From: Marinobacter halodurans
GTDB taxonomy: Bacteria; Pseudomonadota; Gammaproteobacteria; Pseudomonadales; Oleiphilaceae
DNA: 64,000 nt
NCBI RefSeq assembly: GCF_004327985.1
Contig: NZ_SJDL01000001.1
Coordinates: forward strand, 62,001-126,000
Direction of reading: 5' to 3'
The notes below the pieces were generated by a model, which was not told the DNA's origin, ran no database searches, and saw nothing but the letters and a program-made list of their open reading frames with translations. Positions 20,112 to 27,213 of this stretch are shown one piece after another. Position 1 is the stretch's first letter; each line of letters begins with the position of its first letter. The position numbers and the translations under genes are program-made.

Positions 20112-20194
20112 CGGCACACAACGGCAGCGAAACGCGGACAACAATCTGGTAGAATCACAACCAGTAAAGATCAACGAAGCAACGGGGTATCGAC

Positions 20195-20671
20195 ATGGCG
20201 TCACAATGGCCGTCATTCACCAGGCAGAAGCTGTTCCTGGCCAGTACCCTGTTCCGGCTCGCCGAGCAGCAGGAACATGCCGTCGAGCGGGAGGCCGGCA
20301 TCCAGGGCGGAATCGCCCTGCTGGCCGAATCACGCCGGGCGCTGCTGAAAGTGATTGCCGAGATCTATCAGGTACGCCAGCAGTCGCCGGAGACTCTGGA
20401 TGCCCTGGCCGACTGTATCGGCGGCGAGCGTGCCGAAGTGGAAGAACTGAGGCGCCTGGCCATGGAACCCGGCTCCTGGTGGCAGCAAACGGAACAACTG
20501 CTCGGCGAACAGCAGAGGCCAACAGAGCAAAAAGCGCCTGCCGAGCAGGAAAACATGATTGCGGTCGCGTCCCAGACCGGGCCGGATCGCTCGCTGCCGG
20601 CACTACAGTCGACCGTCAGCGACATGAAAATGTATCTGGAAATGGTCGTGGAACGTCATGACGAATGGTAG
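20195..20671 (+). CDS. DUF6586 family protein
   Basis: This 158-residue, mostly helical protein starts MASQWPSFTRQKLFLASTLF. It has a Leu/Ala-rich first half and an acidic, Gln-rich linker. It resembles the uncharacterised family (DUF6586; P. aeruginosa PA3010 type) found between topA and lexA in Pseudomonas. The next gene, then sulA and lexA, complete the same neighbourhood. Function is unknown; no catalytic motif or membrane segment is seen. Confidence 0.8.
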   Translation: MASQWPSFTRQKLFLASTLFRLAEQQEHAVEREAGIQGGIALLAESRRALLKVIAEIYQVRQQSPETLDALADCIGGERAEVEELRRLAMEPGSWWQQTEQLLGEQQRPTEQKAPAEQENMIAVASQTGPDRSLPALQSTVSDMKMYLEMVVERHDEW

Positions 20672-20758
20672 AGAGCGACCTTCAGTCATGCCGTGACGTG
20701 GCGGCAACGAACACACTGATTTGAAAAGGCCACCGGCCTTCAGGATAAGGCAGTCTAT

Positions 20759-21019
20759 ATGTCCACATCGATTCTGGAAATTGTCGAACTTCCCGATGGT
20801 GACTTTGCCCTGCGCCGGGCGGACGACGAAACCACGCCGCTGGTGCGTATTTCATTTTCCCAGGAAGCACGGGACATGATGGAAGATCGCGACCTGTCTG
20901 TCGCCAAGGCCATGATGACCGCCGGCATCGAAGCGGTTGGCAATATCGCAGAGGCCATCGACTGGGACGACGAGGATACCGAAGTCACCAAACCGGTTCG
21001 CCCACGCACCCTGCACTGA
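20759..21019 (+). CDS. small conserved protein next to lexA-sulA
   Basis: This is an 86-residue acidic protein (MSTSILEIVELPDGDFALRR, ending in a Pro/Thr-rich tail). It has AGGATAAGG upstream of the ATG and follows the DUF6586 gene by 87 bases. It matches the size and position of the small uncharacterised gene (PA3009 type) of the Pseudomonas lexA region. No motif of known function is visible. Confidence 0.8.
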   Translation: MSTSILEIVELPDGDFALRRADDETTPLVRISFSQEARDMMEDRDLSVAKAMMTAGIEAVGNIAEAIDWDDEDTEVTKPVRPRTLH

Positions 21020-21291
21020 GCGAACCGGAGCGCCCCGGGTGCATGCCGTTCCCGGGACCTGAATGTCATGTGGCGGGTTTAGCGTCCCGGTTTGCCCTTC
21101 TTTCCGCCCGCCACCGCCGTTCCGAACCGGCTCCGCTTTTCCGGGGAATCACTACCGTCCCAGCCCAGCACCACACCCTATCGCGGGCATCATCGCCCTC
21201 GCCACCTGATCGTCCGCCAGGACGCGCATCCTGCGATGACGGTTGATGGCGCACATGGTGCACGGGCCCATCGCCTGCAGGGGACCAGGCA

Positions 21292-21801
21292 TTACCGCTG
21301 GCGCAGGACGACACCATGACTGTTGCCCTGCCCGGACGCCGACTGCAGCCGTTCGAACGCCGGCGCGCCCATCACACCACCGGTCCACATCACCACCGCG
21401 TGACAGGTGCCGGCCCGTAGTGCCCGCTCCGCCAGCGACAGGGCATCGTGCTGGTCGCTGGAGCGAAGCACCAGGATTTCCCCTGCGACGATACCGTGCA
21501 TTTGCTGCCATTTCTGCATCAGGGCCTGGGGCGGATCGATCCAGGCCAGCCAGCGCCGCTCCTGGTTCAATTGGGTCAGCATGGGCAGGAGCAGCTGCAT
21601 GTTTTCCACCTGCGCTTCCGGCAGGATGATTTCCGTCACATTGCCTTGCGGTGCCTCCGGTGCCACCGGGGCCCGGGAAGACCTCCCCTTTGCAAAGCCA
21701 ACGGATCGGGCCTTGCGGTCACGCCGCTCCATTGCATCGTCCATGACGGGCGTTGCCAGCGGGTGGCGGGAAAAAGACGGGTTAAAACTGAGCTGCTCCA
21801 T
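21292..21801 (-). CDS. sulA: SulA-like cell division inhibitor
   Basis: SulA blocks FtsZ polymerisation during the SOS response. The 169-residue product has a non-conserved N-terminal half and the SulA/RecA-like core: TEIILPEAQVENMQLLLPML, then RRWLAWIDPP and HAVVMWTGG. It lies 32 bases after lexA on the same strand, so LexA boxes before lexA would control both genes. This lexA-sulA operon is typical of Pseudomonas relatives. Confidence 0.88.
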   Translation of the reverse strand: MEQLSFNPSFSRHPLATPVMDDAMERRDRKARSVGFAKGRSSRAPVAPEAPQGNVTEIILPEAQVENMQLLLPMLTQLNQERRWLAWIDPPQALMQKWQQMHGIVAGEILVLRSSDQHDALSLAERALRAGTCHAVVMWTGGVMGAPAFERLQSASGQGNSHGVVLRQR

Positions 21802-21833
21802 GGGACACCTCCGAATTCACGCGTGCCGGGTGG

Positions 21834-22442
21834 TCAGTGCATGTCCGAACGACGGATCACGCCCACACCCAGGCCTTCTATGAACAGTTCCTGCTCGGTC
21901 AGGTCAACGACGATGGGATCGAATTCCTCGTTCTCGGCGATCAGAAGGACACGGGAACCTTCACGCTTATAGCGCTTGACCGTCACCTCTTCGCCGACCC
22001 GGGCGACCACCACCTGGCCGTTATGCACGTCCTGGGTCCGGTGGACGGCCAGCAGATCGCCGTCGAGGATGCCGATGTCCTTCATACTCATGCCGCGAAC
22101 GCGCAGCAGGTAATCTGCAGATGGGGAGAAAAAGGTTGGTTGCAGGGCGCAGTAATCGTCGATGTGCTCTTGCGCCAGGATGGGACTGCCGGCGGCCACC
22201 TGACCGACGATCGGCAGGCCCGGATCCTCTTCCGCCTCCGGCAGCCGGATGCCGCGGCTGGCGCCCGGCACCATCTCGATAGCGCCTTTGCGAGCCAGCG
22301 CACGCAGGTGCTCTTCCGCCGCATTGGCGGACTTGAAACCCAGCTCCTGGGCGATTTCCGCACGGGTGGGTGGGTAGCCCGTCTCTTCAATCGAGCGACG
22401 GATCACGTCCAGTACCTGGGATTGTCTTGGTGTCAGCTTCAT
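21834..22442 (-). CDS. lexA: LexA, SOS repressor
   Basis: LexA represses DNA-damage genes and self-cleaves when RecA filaments form. The 202-residue product has an N-terminal winged helix ([34 protein letters not shown]), the cleavage site Ala84-Gly85 (QVAAGSP) and the catalytic dyad Ser119 (RGMSMKD) and Lys156. All key residues are intact and the length is normal. The promoter overlaps LexA boxes, so it is self-regulated. Confidence 0.98.
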   Translation of the reverse strand: MKLTPRQSQVLDVIRRSIEETGYPPTRAEIAQELGFKSANAAEEHLRALARKGAIEMVPGASRGIRLPEAEEDPGLPIVGQVAAGSPILAQEHIDDYCALQPTFFSPSADYLLRVRGMSMKDIGILDGDLLAVHRTQDVHNGQVVVARVGEEVTVKRYKREGSRVLLIAENEEFDPIVVDLTEQELFIEGLGVGVIRRSDMH

Positions 22443-22451
22443 GCCGTTGAC

Positions 22452-22467
22452 CTGTCTTTATATACAG
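22452..22467. promoter_or_regulatory. LexA (SOS) box
   Basis: CTGTCTTTATATACAG matches the CTGT-N8-ACAG consensus with an A/T-rich core. It lies 10 bases upstream of the lexA ATG, downstream of the -10 element. Confidence 0.9.
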
Positions 22468-22470
22468 TAC

Positions 22471-22486
22471 CAACGACTATATACAG
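22471..22486. promoter_or_regulatory. second, weaker LexA box
   Basis: This site has one perfect half (TATATACAG) and one degraded half (CAAC in place of CTGT). It overlaps the -10 element of the lexA promoter and lies 3 bases from the strong box, as tandem boxes often do before lexA. Confidence 0.55.
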
Positions 22487-22504
22487 TATTTTATCCAGTG
22501 TAAA
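22476..22504 (-). promoter_or_regulatory. sigma-70 promoter of lexA-sulA
   Basis: The minus strand has TTTACA (5 of 6), a 17-base spacer and TATAGT (5 of 6). The -10 lies inside the second LexA box, so repressor binding would block polymerase. Confidence 0.75.
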
Positions 22505-22539
22505 GACGGTATACAGAAAAGATAAAACCCAGGAAAAGG

Positions 22540-22812
22540 TTACTTGATATTGAACCCCTGATGGCTACGGAAATTCACCGTCTCGACGTCGACATGGTCG
22601 ACCCGGGCCCGGTCCGGCCCCTTGTGAAGCCACTCGACAAGCCGTTCGAGGGCATCCTCGTCGCCACAGGCCACGACCTCGACCCGGCCGTCCGGGAGGT
22701 TCTTGACGTAACCGGAAATGCCTTTGGCCCGTGCCTGCTCCTGGGTACTGGCCCGGAAAAAGACCCCCTGTACAAGTCCGGACACGCGCACCCTGATACA
22801 TTGCTCGTCCAT
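22540..22812 (-). CDS. acyP: Acylphosphatase
   Basis: This small enzyme hydrolyses acyl phosphates. The 90-residue product has the catalytic Arg20 (SGLVQGVFFRAST) and Asn38 (GYVKNLPDGRVEV), both intact, and the C-terminal motif of the family (FRSHQGFNIK). The frame is open further upstream, but the ATG at 22812 is preceded by a perfect AGGAGGT, which decides the start. Confidence 0.95.
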   Translation of the reverse strand: MDEQCIRVRVSGLVQGVFFRASTQEQARAKGISGYVKNLPDGRVEVVACGDEDALERLVEWLHKGPDRARVDHVDVETVNFRSHQGFNIK

Positions 22813-22977
22813 AGCGACCTCCTGAAACCCGTTGAGCCTGTCGCAACGCGCTGATTCCGTATACGCCCGGCCCCAGATATCCTCCATGATCCCTACCTTA
22901 ACGCGGCAGGGCCCTGCTGAAAATGCCGCCATAGGAGCCCCAGCACCGCGGCCATACCGTCAACCACCGGAAACCCG

Positions 22978-23688
22978 ATGAAAACACTCAGCATTATCAA
23001 GACCGGCACCACCTATCCCGAAATCCAGGCCGCCCATGGTGATTTCGACAACTGGTTTGCAGAGGCGTTGAAACACCAGGGCCTGACACTGGAGGTCGTC
23101 GATGTGACGAAGGAGGCGCCCCTGCCCTTGCAGACGGACGGTATCCTGGTCACCGGATCGCCGGCCATGGTGAGCGATCGCGCGCCCTGGAGCGATTGTA
23201 CGGCGGCCTGGCTGGCGGATCAGGTGGCTTCCGGTCGGCCGGTCCTGGGGGTCTGCTATGGCCATCAGCTGCTGGCCCATGCCCTGGGCGGACGGGCCGA
23301 CTACCATCCGCAGGGGCGGGAAATCGGCACGCTGTCGATCCAGCTGTCGGACGAGGGACGTCGTGACCCACTCCTGGGCCCGCTACCACCGGTCTTTCCC
23401 GCTCACCTGACGCACCTGCAGTCGGCGGTGGAACTCCCGCCTGGAGCCATGCTGCTGGCCCGTTCCGGCCATGAGCCTCACCAGGCCTTCCGGTTCGGCA
23501 ATCAGGCCTGGGGCGTCCAGTTCCATCCGGAATTCACCGCGCCCATCATGCACGCCTATATCGACCGGCTGGCGCCGGCGCTGGCCGACGAAGGCCGTTC
23601 GGTCGGAACCATCCGCGACGGGATTCAGGAAACGCTCCAGGCCCGGGCCATACTGCACCGCTTTGCAGAACGGGTGGCGGCCGGCTGA
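22978..23688 (+). CDS. Class I glutamine amidotransferase (GuaA-like domain protein)
   Basis: This is a stand-alone class I amidotransferase domain that would release ammonia from glutamine or hydrolyse a related gamma-glutamyl bond. The 236-residue product has the nucleophile elbow GVCYGHQLLAHALGG with Cys93 and the His183/Glu185 pair (QFHPEF). It lacks the synthetase half of GMP synthase. The true substrate is unknown; proteins like this are often annotated as GMP synthase-like. It has a GGAAA site and is alone on this strand. Confidence 0.85.
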   Translation: MKTLSIIKTGTTYPEIQAAHGDFDNWFAEALKHQGLTLEVVDVTKEAPLPLQTDGILVTGSPAMVSDRAPWSDCTAAWLADQVASGRPVLGVCYGHQLLAHALGGRADYHPQGREIGTLSIQLSDEGRRDPLLGPLPPVFPAHLTHLQSAVELPPGAMLLARSGHEPHQAFRFGNQAWGVQFHPEFTAPIMHAYIDRLAPALADEGRSVGTIRDGIQETLQARAILHRFAERVAAG

Positions 23689-23692
23689 GTGG

Positions 23693-24154
23693 CTACCAGC
23701 GATACTTGCCCCAGTTCTCGGGGTTGGCCCAGAACCGGGGGTTGTTCCACTCCCGGGGCCGGTTGTAGGTGGCGATGTCGTAAGTAAAGAGTTCGGTGCC
23801 GTCGTCCAGGGTGGCGTGGCGGCGGAAGGCCAGACCGATCATGTCGTTGAAGGACCAGTCATCATCCGGATGCACGCTGACGGCAACCCGGCGGGCCCCC
23901 GCATTACGCAGCCAGCCCAGGAGCTGTCTGGCCTCCTCGTGGGCCAGCGTACCCAGCAGTTCGGTCACCAATGCCAGGTCCGCCACCTCGGCCTGCCGGG
24001 GCCATTCCTCCACGGGCCGCGCGCTCAGCTCGACCAGGCGGGCACCGGCATGTTCCGCCCAGATCCGGCCGACTCGAGACGCCGTATCCCCTGCGACGAT
24101 CAGGCTCTCGGGGCGATAGTTGCCGATCAGTTGTTTCAGGGTCTGCTCCAGCAT
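23693..24154 (-). CDS. DUF6231 family protein
   Basis: This 153-residue protein ends with the distinctive sequence REWNNPRFWANPENWGKYRW, a signature of the uncharacterised DUF6231 family in Pseudomonas and relatives. The body alternates beta and helix and includes VAGDTASRVGR, reminiscent of a small Rossmann-like fold. It may be methyltransferase-like; that is a guess. It converges with the amidotransferase gene, with only four bases between stops. Confidence 0.75.
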   Translation of the reverse strand: MLEQTLKQLIGNYRPESLIVAGDTASRVGRIWAEHAGARLVELSARPVEEWPRQAEVADLALVTELLGTLAHEEARQLLGWLRNAGARRVAVSVHPDDDWSFNDMIGLAFRRHATLDDGTELFTYDIATYNRPREWNNPRFWANPENWGKYRW

Positions 24155-24389
24155 GATGATCCATACTCCCGGGACACGGTGGCCAGGTGCCAGCCATGAC
24201 GCTCCACGAGCGGGTATGCGCCCGACACCAGGGCGACGCCCAAGTCTAGCAGGTCCATCCGACCGGTCCAGGCTGTGATAGAGTGACTGACAGCGAGCAG
24301 ACGCCTGAGTTCAGGCGTTTGGAAGATATTCCGGCGGGTGTTCAAGTGCGTGACGCCCGCCCTTCCGGATTCCAGACAAAGGAGTGAGC

Positions 24390-25388
24390 ATGAGCCCGGA
24401 CCCGGTGATCCGGATGCCCAGCATCCGCAATAACAGGGATGGCGACGAGCGGCGTGTCGGTGTCGAAGTGGAAATCTCGGGCCTGTCCTATGATGGCCTG
24501 GTCAACCTCTGTTCCAATCTGCTGGAAGCGAATCCCCGGCTCGAATCCCGCTACGTAAACCGGCTGGACTCCCCACTGGGCGAGTTTGTCATTGAGCTGG
24601 ATTCGGATCCCATCAAGGACCTGGACCTGCAGGACGAACGCCTGCCGGAGTCGATCCGGGAACTGGGCGGGCACGCCATGGACGTCATCGATGCGGCTGC
24701 CGAGCGCATCGTGCCGCTGGAAATCATCAGCCCACCGCTGCGCCTGTCCGACCTGAAAACCATGGAAACGCTCTGCGACAAGCTGCACGAGGCCGGCGCC
24801 GAGGGCAGCCGTGAAGCGCTGATCTATGCCTTCGGGCTGCAATTGAACCCGGAGCTGCCGGATCTGGAACCGTCCACCATCCTGGCCTACCTGAGGGCGT
24901 TCGCCGCGCTTTATGAATGGCTCAAATCCCGTCACCAATTGGACATCAGCCGCAAGTTCACTACCTATATCGAACCCTGGGACACGGACTACGTCGGCAA
25001 GATCATGCACCCGGATTACAACCCGGACCAGGTAACGCTGATGAAGGATTACCTTCACTACAATCCGACCCGCAACCGCGCCCTGGACCTGCTGCCGCTG
25101 TTCTCTTACCTCGATGACGGGCTGCTGCGGCAGTATGTGGACGACGAGCGCGTCAAAGCCAGGCCGACACTGCATTACCGGCTGCCGGACTGCGACATCG
25201 ATAACCCGCATTGGCATTTTTCCAAAGTCTGGAACGACTGGGTCCTGGTCGAGAACCTGGCCGCCGATGCCGAACGCCTGCAGTCGCTGATGGCGCTCTA
25301 CCGCAACAGCCGCAAGCTCAGCTTCAAGAACCTGACCACCAGCTGGAAGGACCGCTGCGACGAATGGCTGACGCAGAACCCGGGCTGA
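24390..25388 (+). CDS. Amidoligase-family protein (putative)
   Basis: The 332-residue product looks like an Amidoligase_2 (glutamine synthetase-fold COOH-NH2 ligase). It has an early ExE pair (VGVEVEIS, Glu26/Glu28), a second acidic strand (EFVIELDSD, Glu69/Asp71), and EIISPPL at 111-117, typical of the family. Such enzymes join carboxyl and amino groups using ATP. The ATG at 24390 is chosen because AAAGGAG is five bases upstream; a GTG at 24384 overlaps that site. It overlaps the next gene by 25 bases, suggesting they act together. Confidence 0.72.
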   Translation: MSPDPVIRMPSIRNNRDGDERRVGVEVEISGLSYDGLVNLCSNLLEANPRLESRYVNRLDSPLGEFVIELDSDPIKDLDLQDERLPESIRELGGHAMDVIDAAAERIVPLEIISPPLRLSDLKTMETLCDKLHEAGAEGSREALIYAFGLQLNPELPDLEPSTILAYLRAFAALYEWLKSRHQLDISRKFTTYIEPWDTDYVGKIMHPDYNPDQVTLMKDYLHYNPTRNRALDLLPLFSYLDDGLLRQYVDDERVKARPTLHYRLPDCDIDNPHWHFSKVWNDWVLVENLAADAERLQSLMALYRNSRKLSFKNLTTSWKDRCDEWLTQNPG

Positions 25389-26080
25389 CCATCGGTGTCA
25401 GCGGCCCCTCAAGACAACGGCTGACGCACCAACTCATGCGCTTGGCGCTGCATCTCTACGGCGCCCGTAGCGTCTTCATCCGGCCCGGCGCCAAGGTCGA
25501 CGTCGCCCTGCTTGACGGACTGATCCTGTCGGGTGGAACCCATGTCCATCCGGAACGGTATGGCCAGCAGCCGGAGGTGACCGCCCGCTTCGATCGCGTC
25601 CGCGACGAGACCGACTGGCGCCTGCTGGAAGAGTGCCAACGCCTGCATCTGCCGGTCCTGGGTATCTGTCGCGGTGCCCAGCTCCTCAACGTGTTCCGGG
25701 GCGGCTCCCTGTGCCAGAACGTGACGCCGCTGCGGGTCCATACCCGCCACCGCCCCCTGTTGCTCCCCCTGCAGACGGTCCGCCTGGTGCGGAACAGCCT
25801 GCTGGGTGGCATCATGCGCGCCACGACCATCGGCGCCAACCGGATTCACAGCCAGGCGATCAAGCGGCTCGGGCGGGGGCTGCGGGTGGTCGCCATAGAC
25901 AATGACTACTTCGTGCAGGCGGTCGAGAGCGAGGACGGCCCGTGGCAGTTGGGAGTCCAGTGGCATCCCGAATACCTGCTGTATCATCCGCTGCATCGGC
26001 GGATCTTCGAGAGTTTTGTCCGGGAAGCGCGGCGGCGTAAACTGCTGAGGCTCGGCCACAGTGAGGGGCCGACCCTCTGA
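25364..26080 (+). CDS. Peptidase C26 / gamma-glutamyl hydrolase-like amidotransferase
   Basis: The 238-residue product is a class I amidotransferase fold of the C26 type, which cleaves gamma-glutamyl amide bonds. Cys102 (LGICRGAQLLNVFRGG) and His201/Glu203 (QWHPEY) form the triad. The early strand DGLILSGGTHVHPERYG is typical of PuuD-like enzymes. The ATG lies inside the end of the amidoligase gene, so the two are translationally coupled. A ligase with a hydrolase for similar bonds suggests a shared gamma-glutamyl-type product. Confidence 0.82.
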   Translation: MADAEPGLTIGVSGPSRQRLTHQLMRLALHLYGARSVFIRPGAKVDVALLDGLILSGGTHVHPERYGQQPEVTARFDRVRDETDWRLLEECQRLHLPVLGICRGAQLLNVFRGGSLCQNVTPLRVHTRHRPLLLPLQTVRLVRNSLLGGIMRATTIGANRIHSQAIKRLGRGLRVVAIDNDYFVQAVESEDGPWQLGVQWHPEYLLYHPLHRRIFESFVREARRRKLLRLGHSEGPTL

Positions 26081-26095
26081 TCGGGCCCGGGACGC

Positions 26096-26299
26096 TTACA
26101 GCGCGAGCAGGTACTTGCTGAGTATGGCTTTGAGCTGGTTGAGTGTATCAGCGTCCTGTTCATCGGCGGCGAGATTGGCTTCGGCAAACCGGCGCAGATC
26201 CTCCCGGGTACGAACAGCCGAGGGGTCACGCCCGGTGAGTTCGAGCAGGACCTGTTGCTCTCTGCGGGTGAGGCGCACCTGCTGTTCATGGATCAGCAT
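26096..26299 (-). CDS. small hypothetical protein
   Basis: A 67-residue helical protein (MLIHEQQVRLTRREQQVLLE to LKAILSKYLLAL), acidic in the middle. The frame is open upstream, but the ATG at 26299 has an AGAGG site and gives a compact, plausible protein. No family is recognised. It converges with the C26 peptidase gene, 15 bases between stops. Supported by protein-like composition only. Confidence 0.5.
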   Translation of the reverse strand: MLIHEQQVRLTRREQQVLLELTGRDPSAVRTREDLRRFAEANLAADEQDADTLNQLKAILSKYLLAL

Positions 26300-26456
26300 G
26301 AAGGAACCTCTGATACGGGTATCGGTCCATTCTGACGCGTGCTGCAAGCCGGAATCAAGACCGTCGCAGGCCGGTGCCATGTCCGGCGCTGCTCTCAGCG
26401 ACAGTCCTCGGGATCTTCGGGGCACCGCGCCCCGCCAACAACACAAGGAACGAACT

Positions 26457-27158
26457 ATGTGGTTCAATCAGCTCGGTATTCACAAGGCAGTTTCCCGTCC
26501 ACTCCTGTTGGTACTGGCACTCGTGCCGGGCCTGGCGCTGGCGGGCGAGGTCAATGTCACCGGTGAGGGCAAGGTGTCCTACACGCCCGACAGCATCCGC
26601 CTGCAGTTCACTGCCCGGGCGGAAAACGCCGATGCCCAGGCCGCCACCCGCGCCGTCAAAGCCACCATCGCCCAATGGGAAGACAACGTCAGTGCCTATC
26701 GCAACCAGCTGGAAGACTACGACAGCGCGGCCCTGAACCTGTATACACAACGCCTGCCCCCGTCCAGGGACGGCGACCAGCCGCAGACCCAGAGCGTGGC
26801 GGCACAATCCGTCAGCTTCACCCTGTCGGCGCTGGACAGTCTGAACCCGGTGCTGCAGGCCGCCCAGGATGCGGGCATGGAATACCACATCGGTGACGGA
26901 AACTTCTTCCATTCCAACGAGAAGGCGCTGGAGCGCGAAGCGCTCGGCAAGGCCATCGACGATGCCAGGGCACAGTGCCAGTTCATTGCCAAGCGCCTGA
27001 ACCAGAGCTGCGGCGAGGTGAAATCCCTGTCCACCAGCTACGGCGGTCGACCGGTCCCCATGATGATGGCGGAAGCCCGCGGCAAGAGCGGCCCGGTGAC
27101 GGCCGTTGGCGACCGGGAAGTTACGGTGACCGTCAACGCGACATTTGAACTGGACTGA
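26457..27158 (+). CDS. SIMPL (DUF541) domain periplasmic protein
   Basis: This 233-residue secreted protein has a signal peptide (about 1-29, ending ALA-GEV) and a SIMPL/DUF541 domain. The domain opens with VNVTGEGKVSYTPDSIRLQF and ends with VTAVGDREVTVTVNATFEL, the usual frame of the family. SIMPL proteins have been linked to oxidative-stress tolerance in some bacteria, but a molecular role is not established. The ATG follows AAGGAA. It is monocistronic. Confidence 0.85.
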   Translation: MWFNQLGIHKAVSRPLLLVLALVPGLALAGEVNVTGEGKVSYTPDSIRLQFTARAENADAQAATRAVKATIAQWEDNVSAYRNQLEDYDSAALNLYTQRLPPSRDGDQPQTQSVAAQSVSFTLSALDSLNPVLQAAQDAGMEYHIGDGNFFHSNEKALEREALGKAIDDARAQCQFIAKRLNQSCGEVKSLSTSYGGRPVPMMMAEARGKSGPVTAVGDREVTVTVNATFELD

Positions 27159-27213
27159 GGCCGGCATCCCGCGGGATAGGGGCTTGCCGGTCAGGGAACC
27201 TCCGCCCGGTACC

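Noticed and set aside
21020..21291. Possible short genes downstream of sulA
   Set aside because: Several frames are open, one with a CTMC motif, but all are continuations of out-of-frame sulA sequence and lack ribosome sites.
22501..22516. Third LexA-like box
   Set aside because: Only the ACAG half matches and the other half is unlike the consensus.
24301..24320. Perfect hairpin ACGCCTG-AGTT-CAGGCGT
   Set aside because: No gene ends here on the plus strand and there is only a short T-run, so a terminator role cannot be assigned.
24136..24345. Possible 69-residue protein on the minus strand upstream of DUF6231
   Set aside because: The last part (MDLLDLGVALVSGAYPL) looks somewhat protein-like, but there is no ribosome site, it overlaps DUF6231 and no family is recognised.
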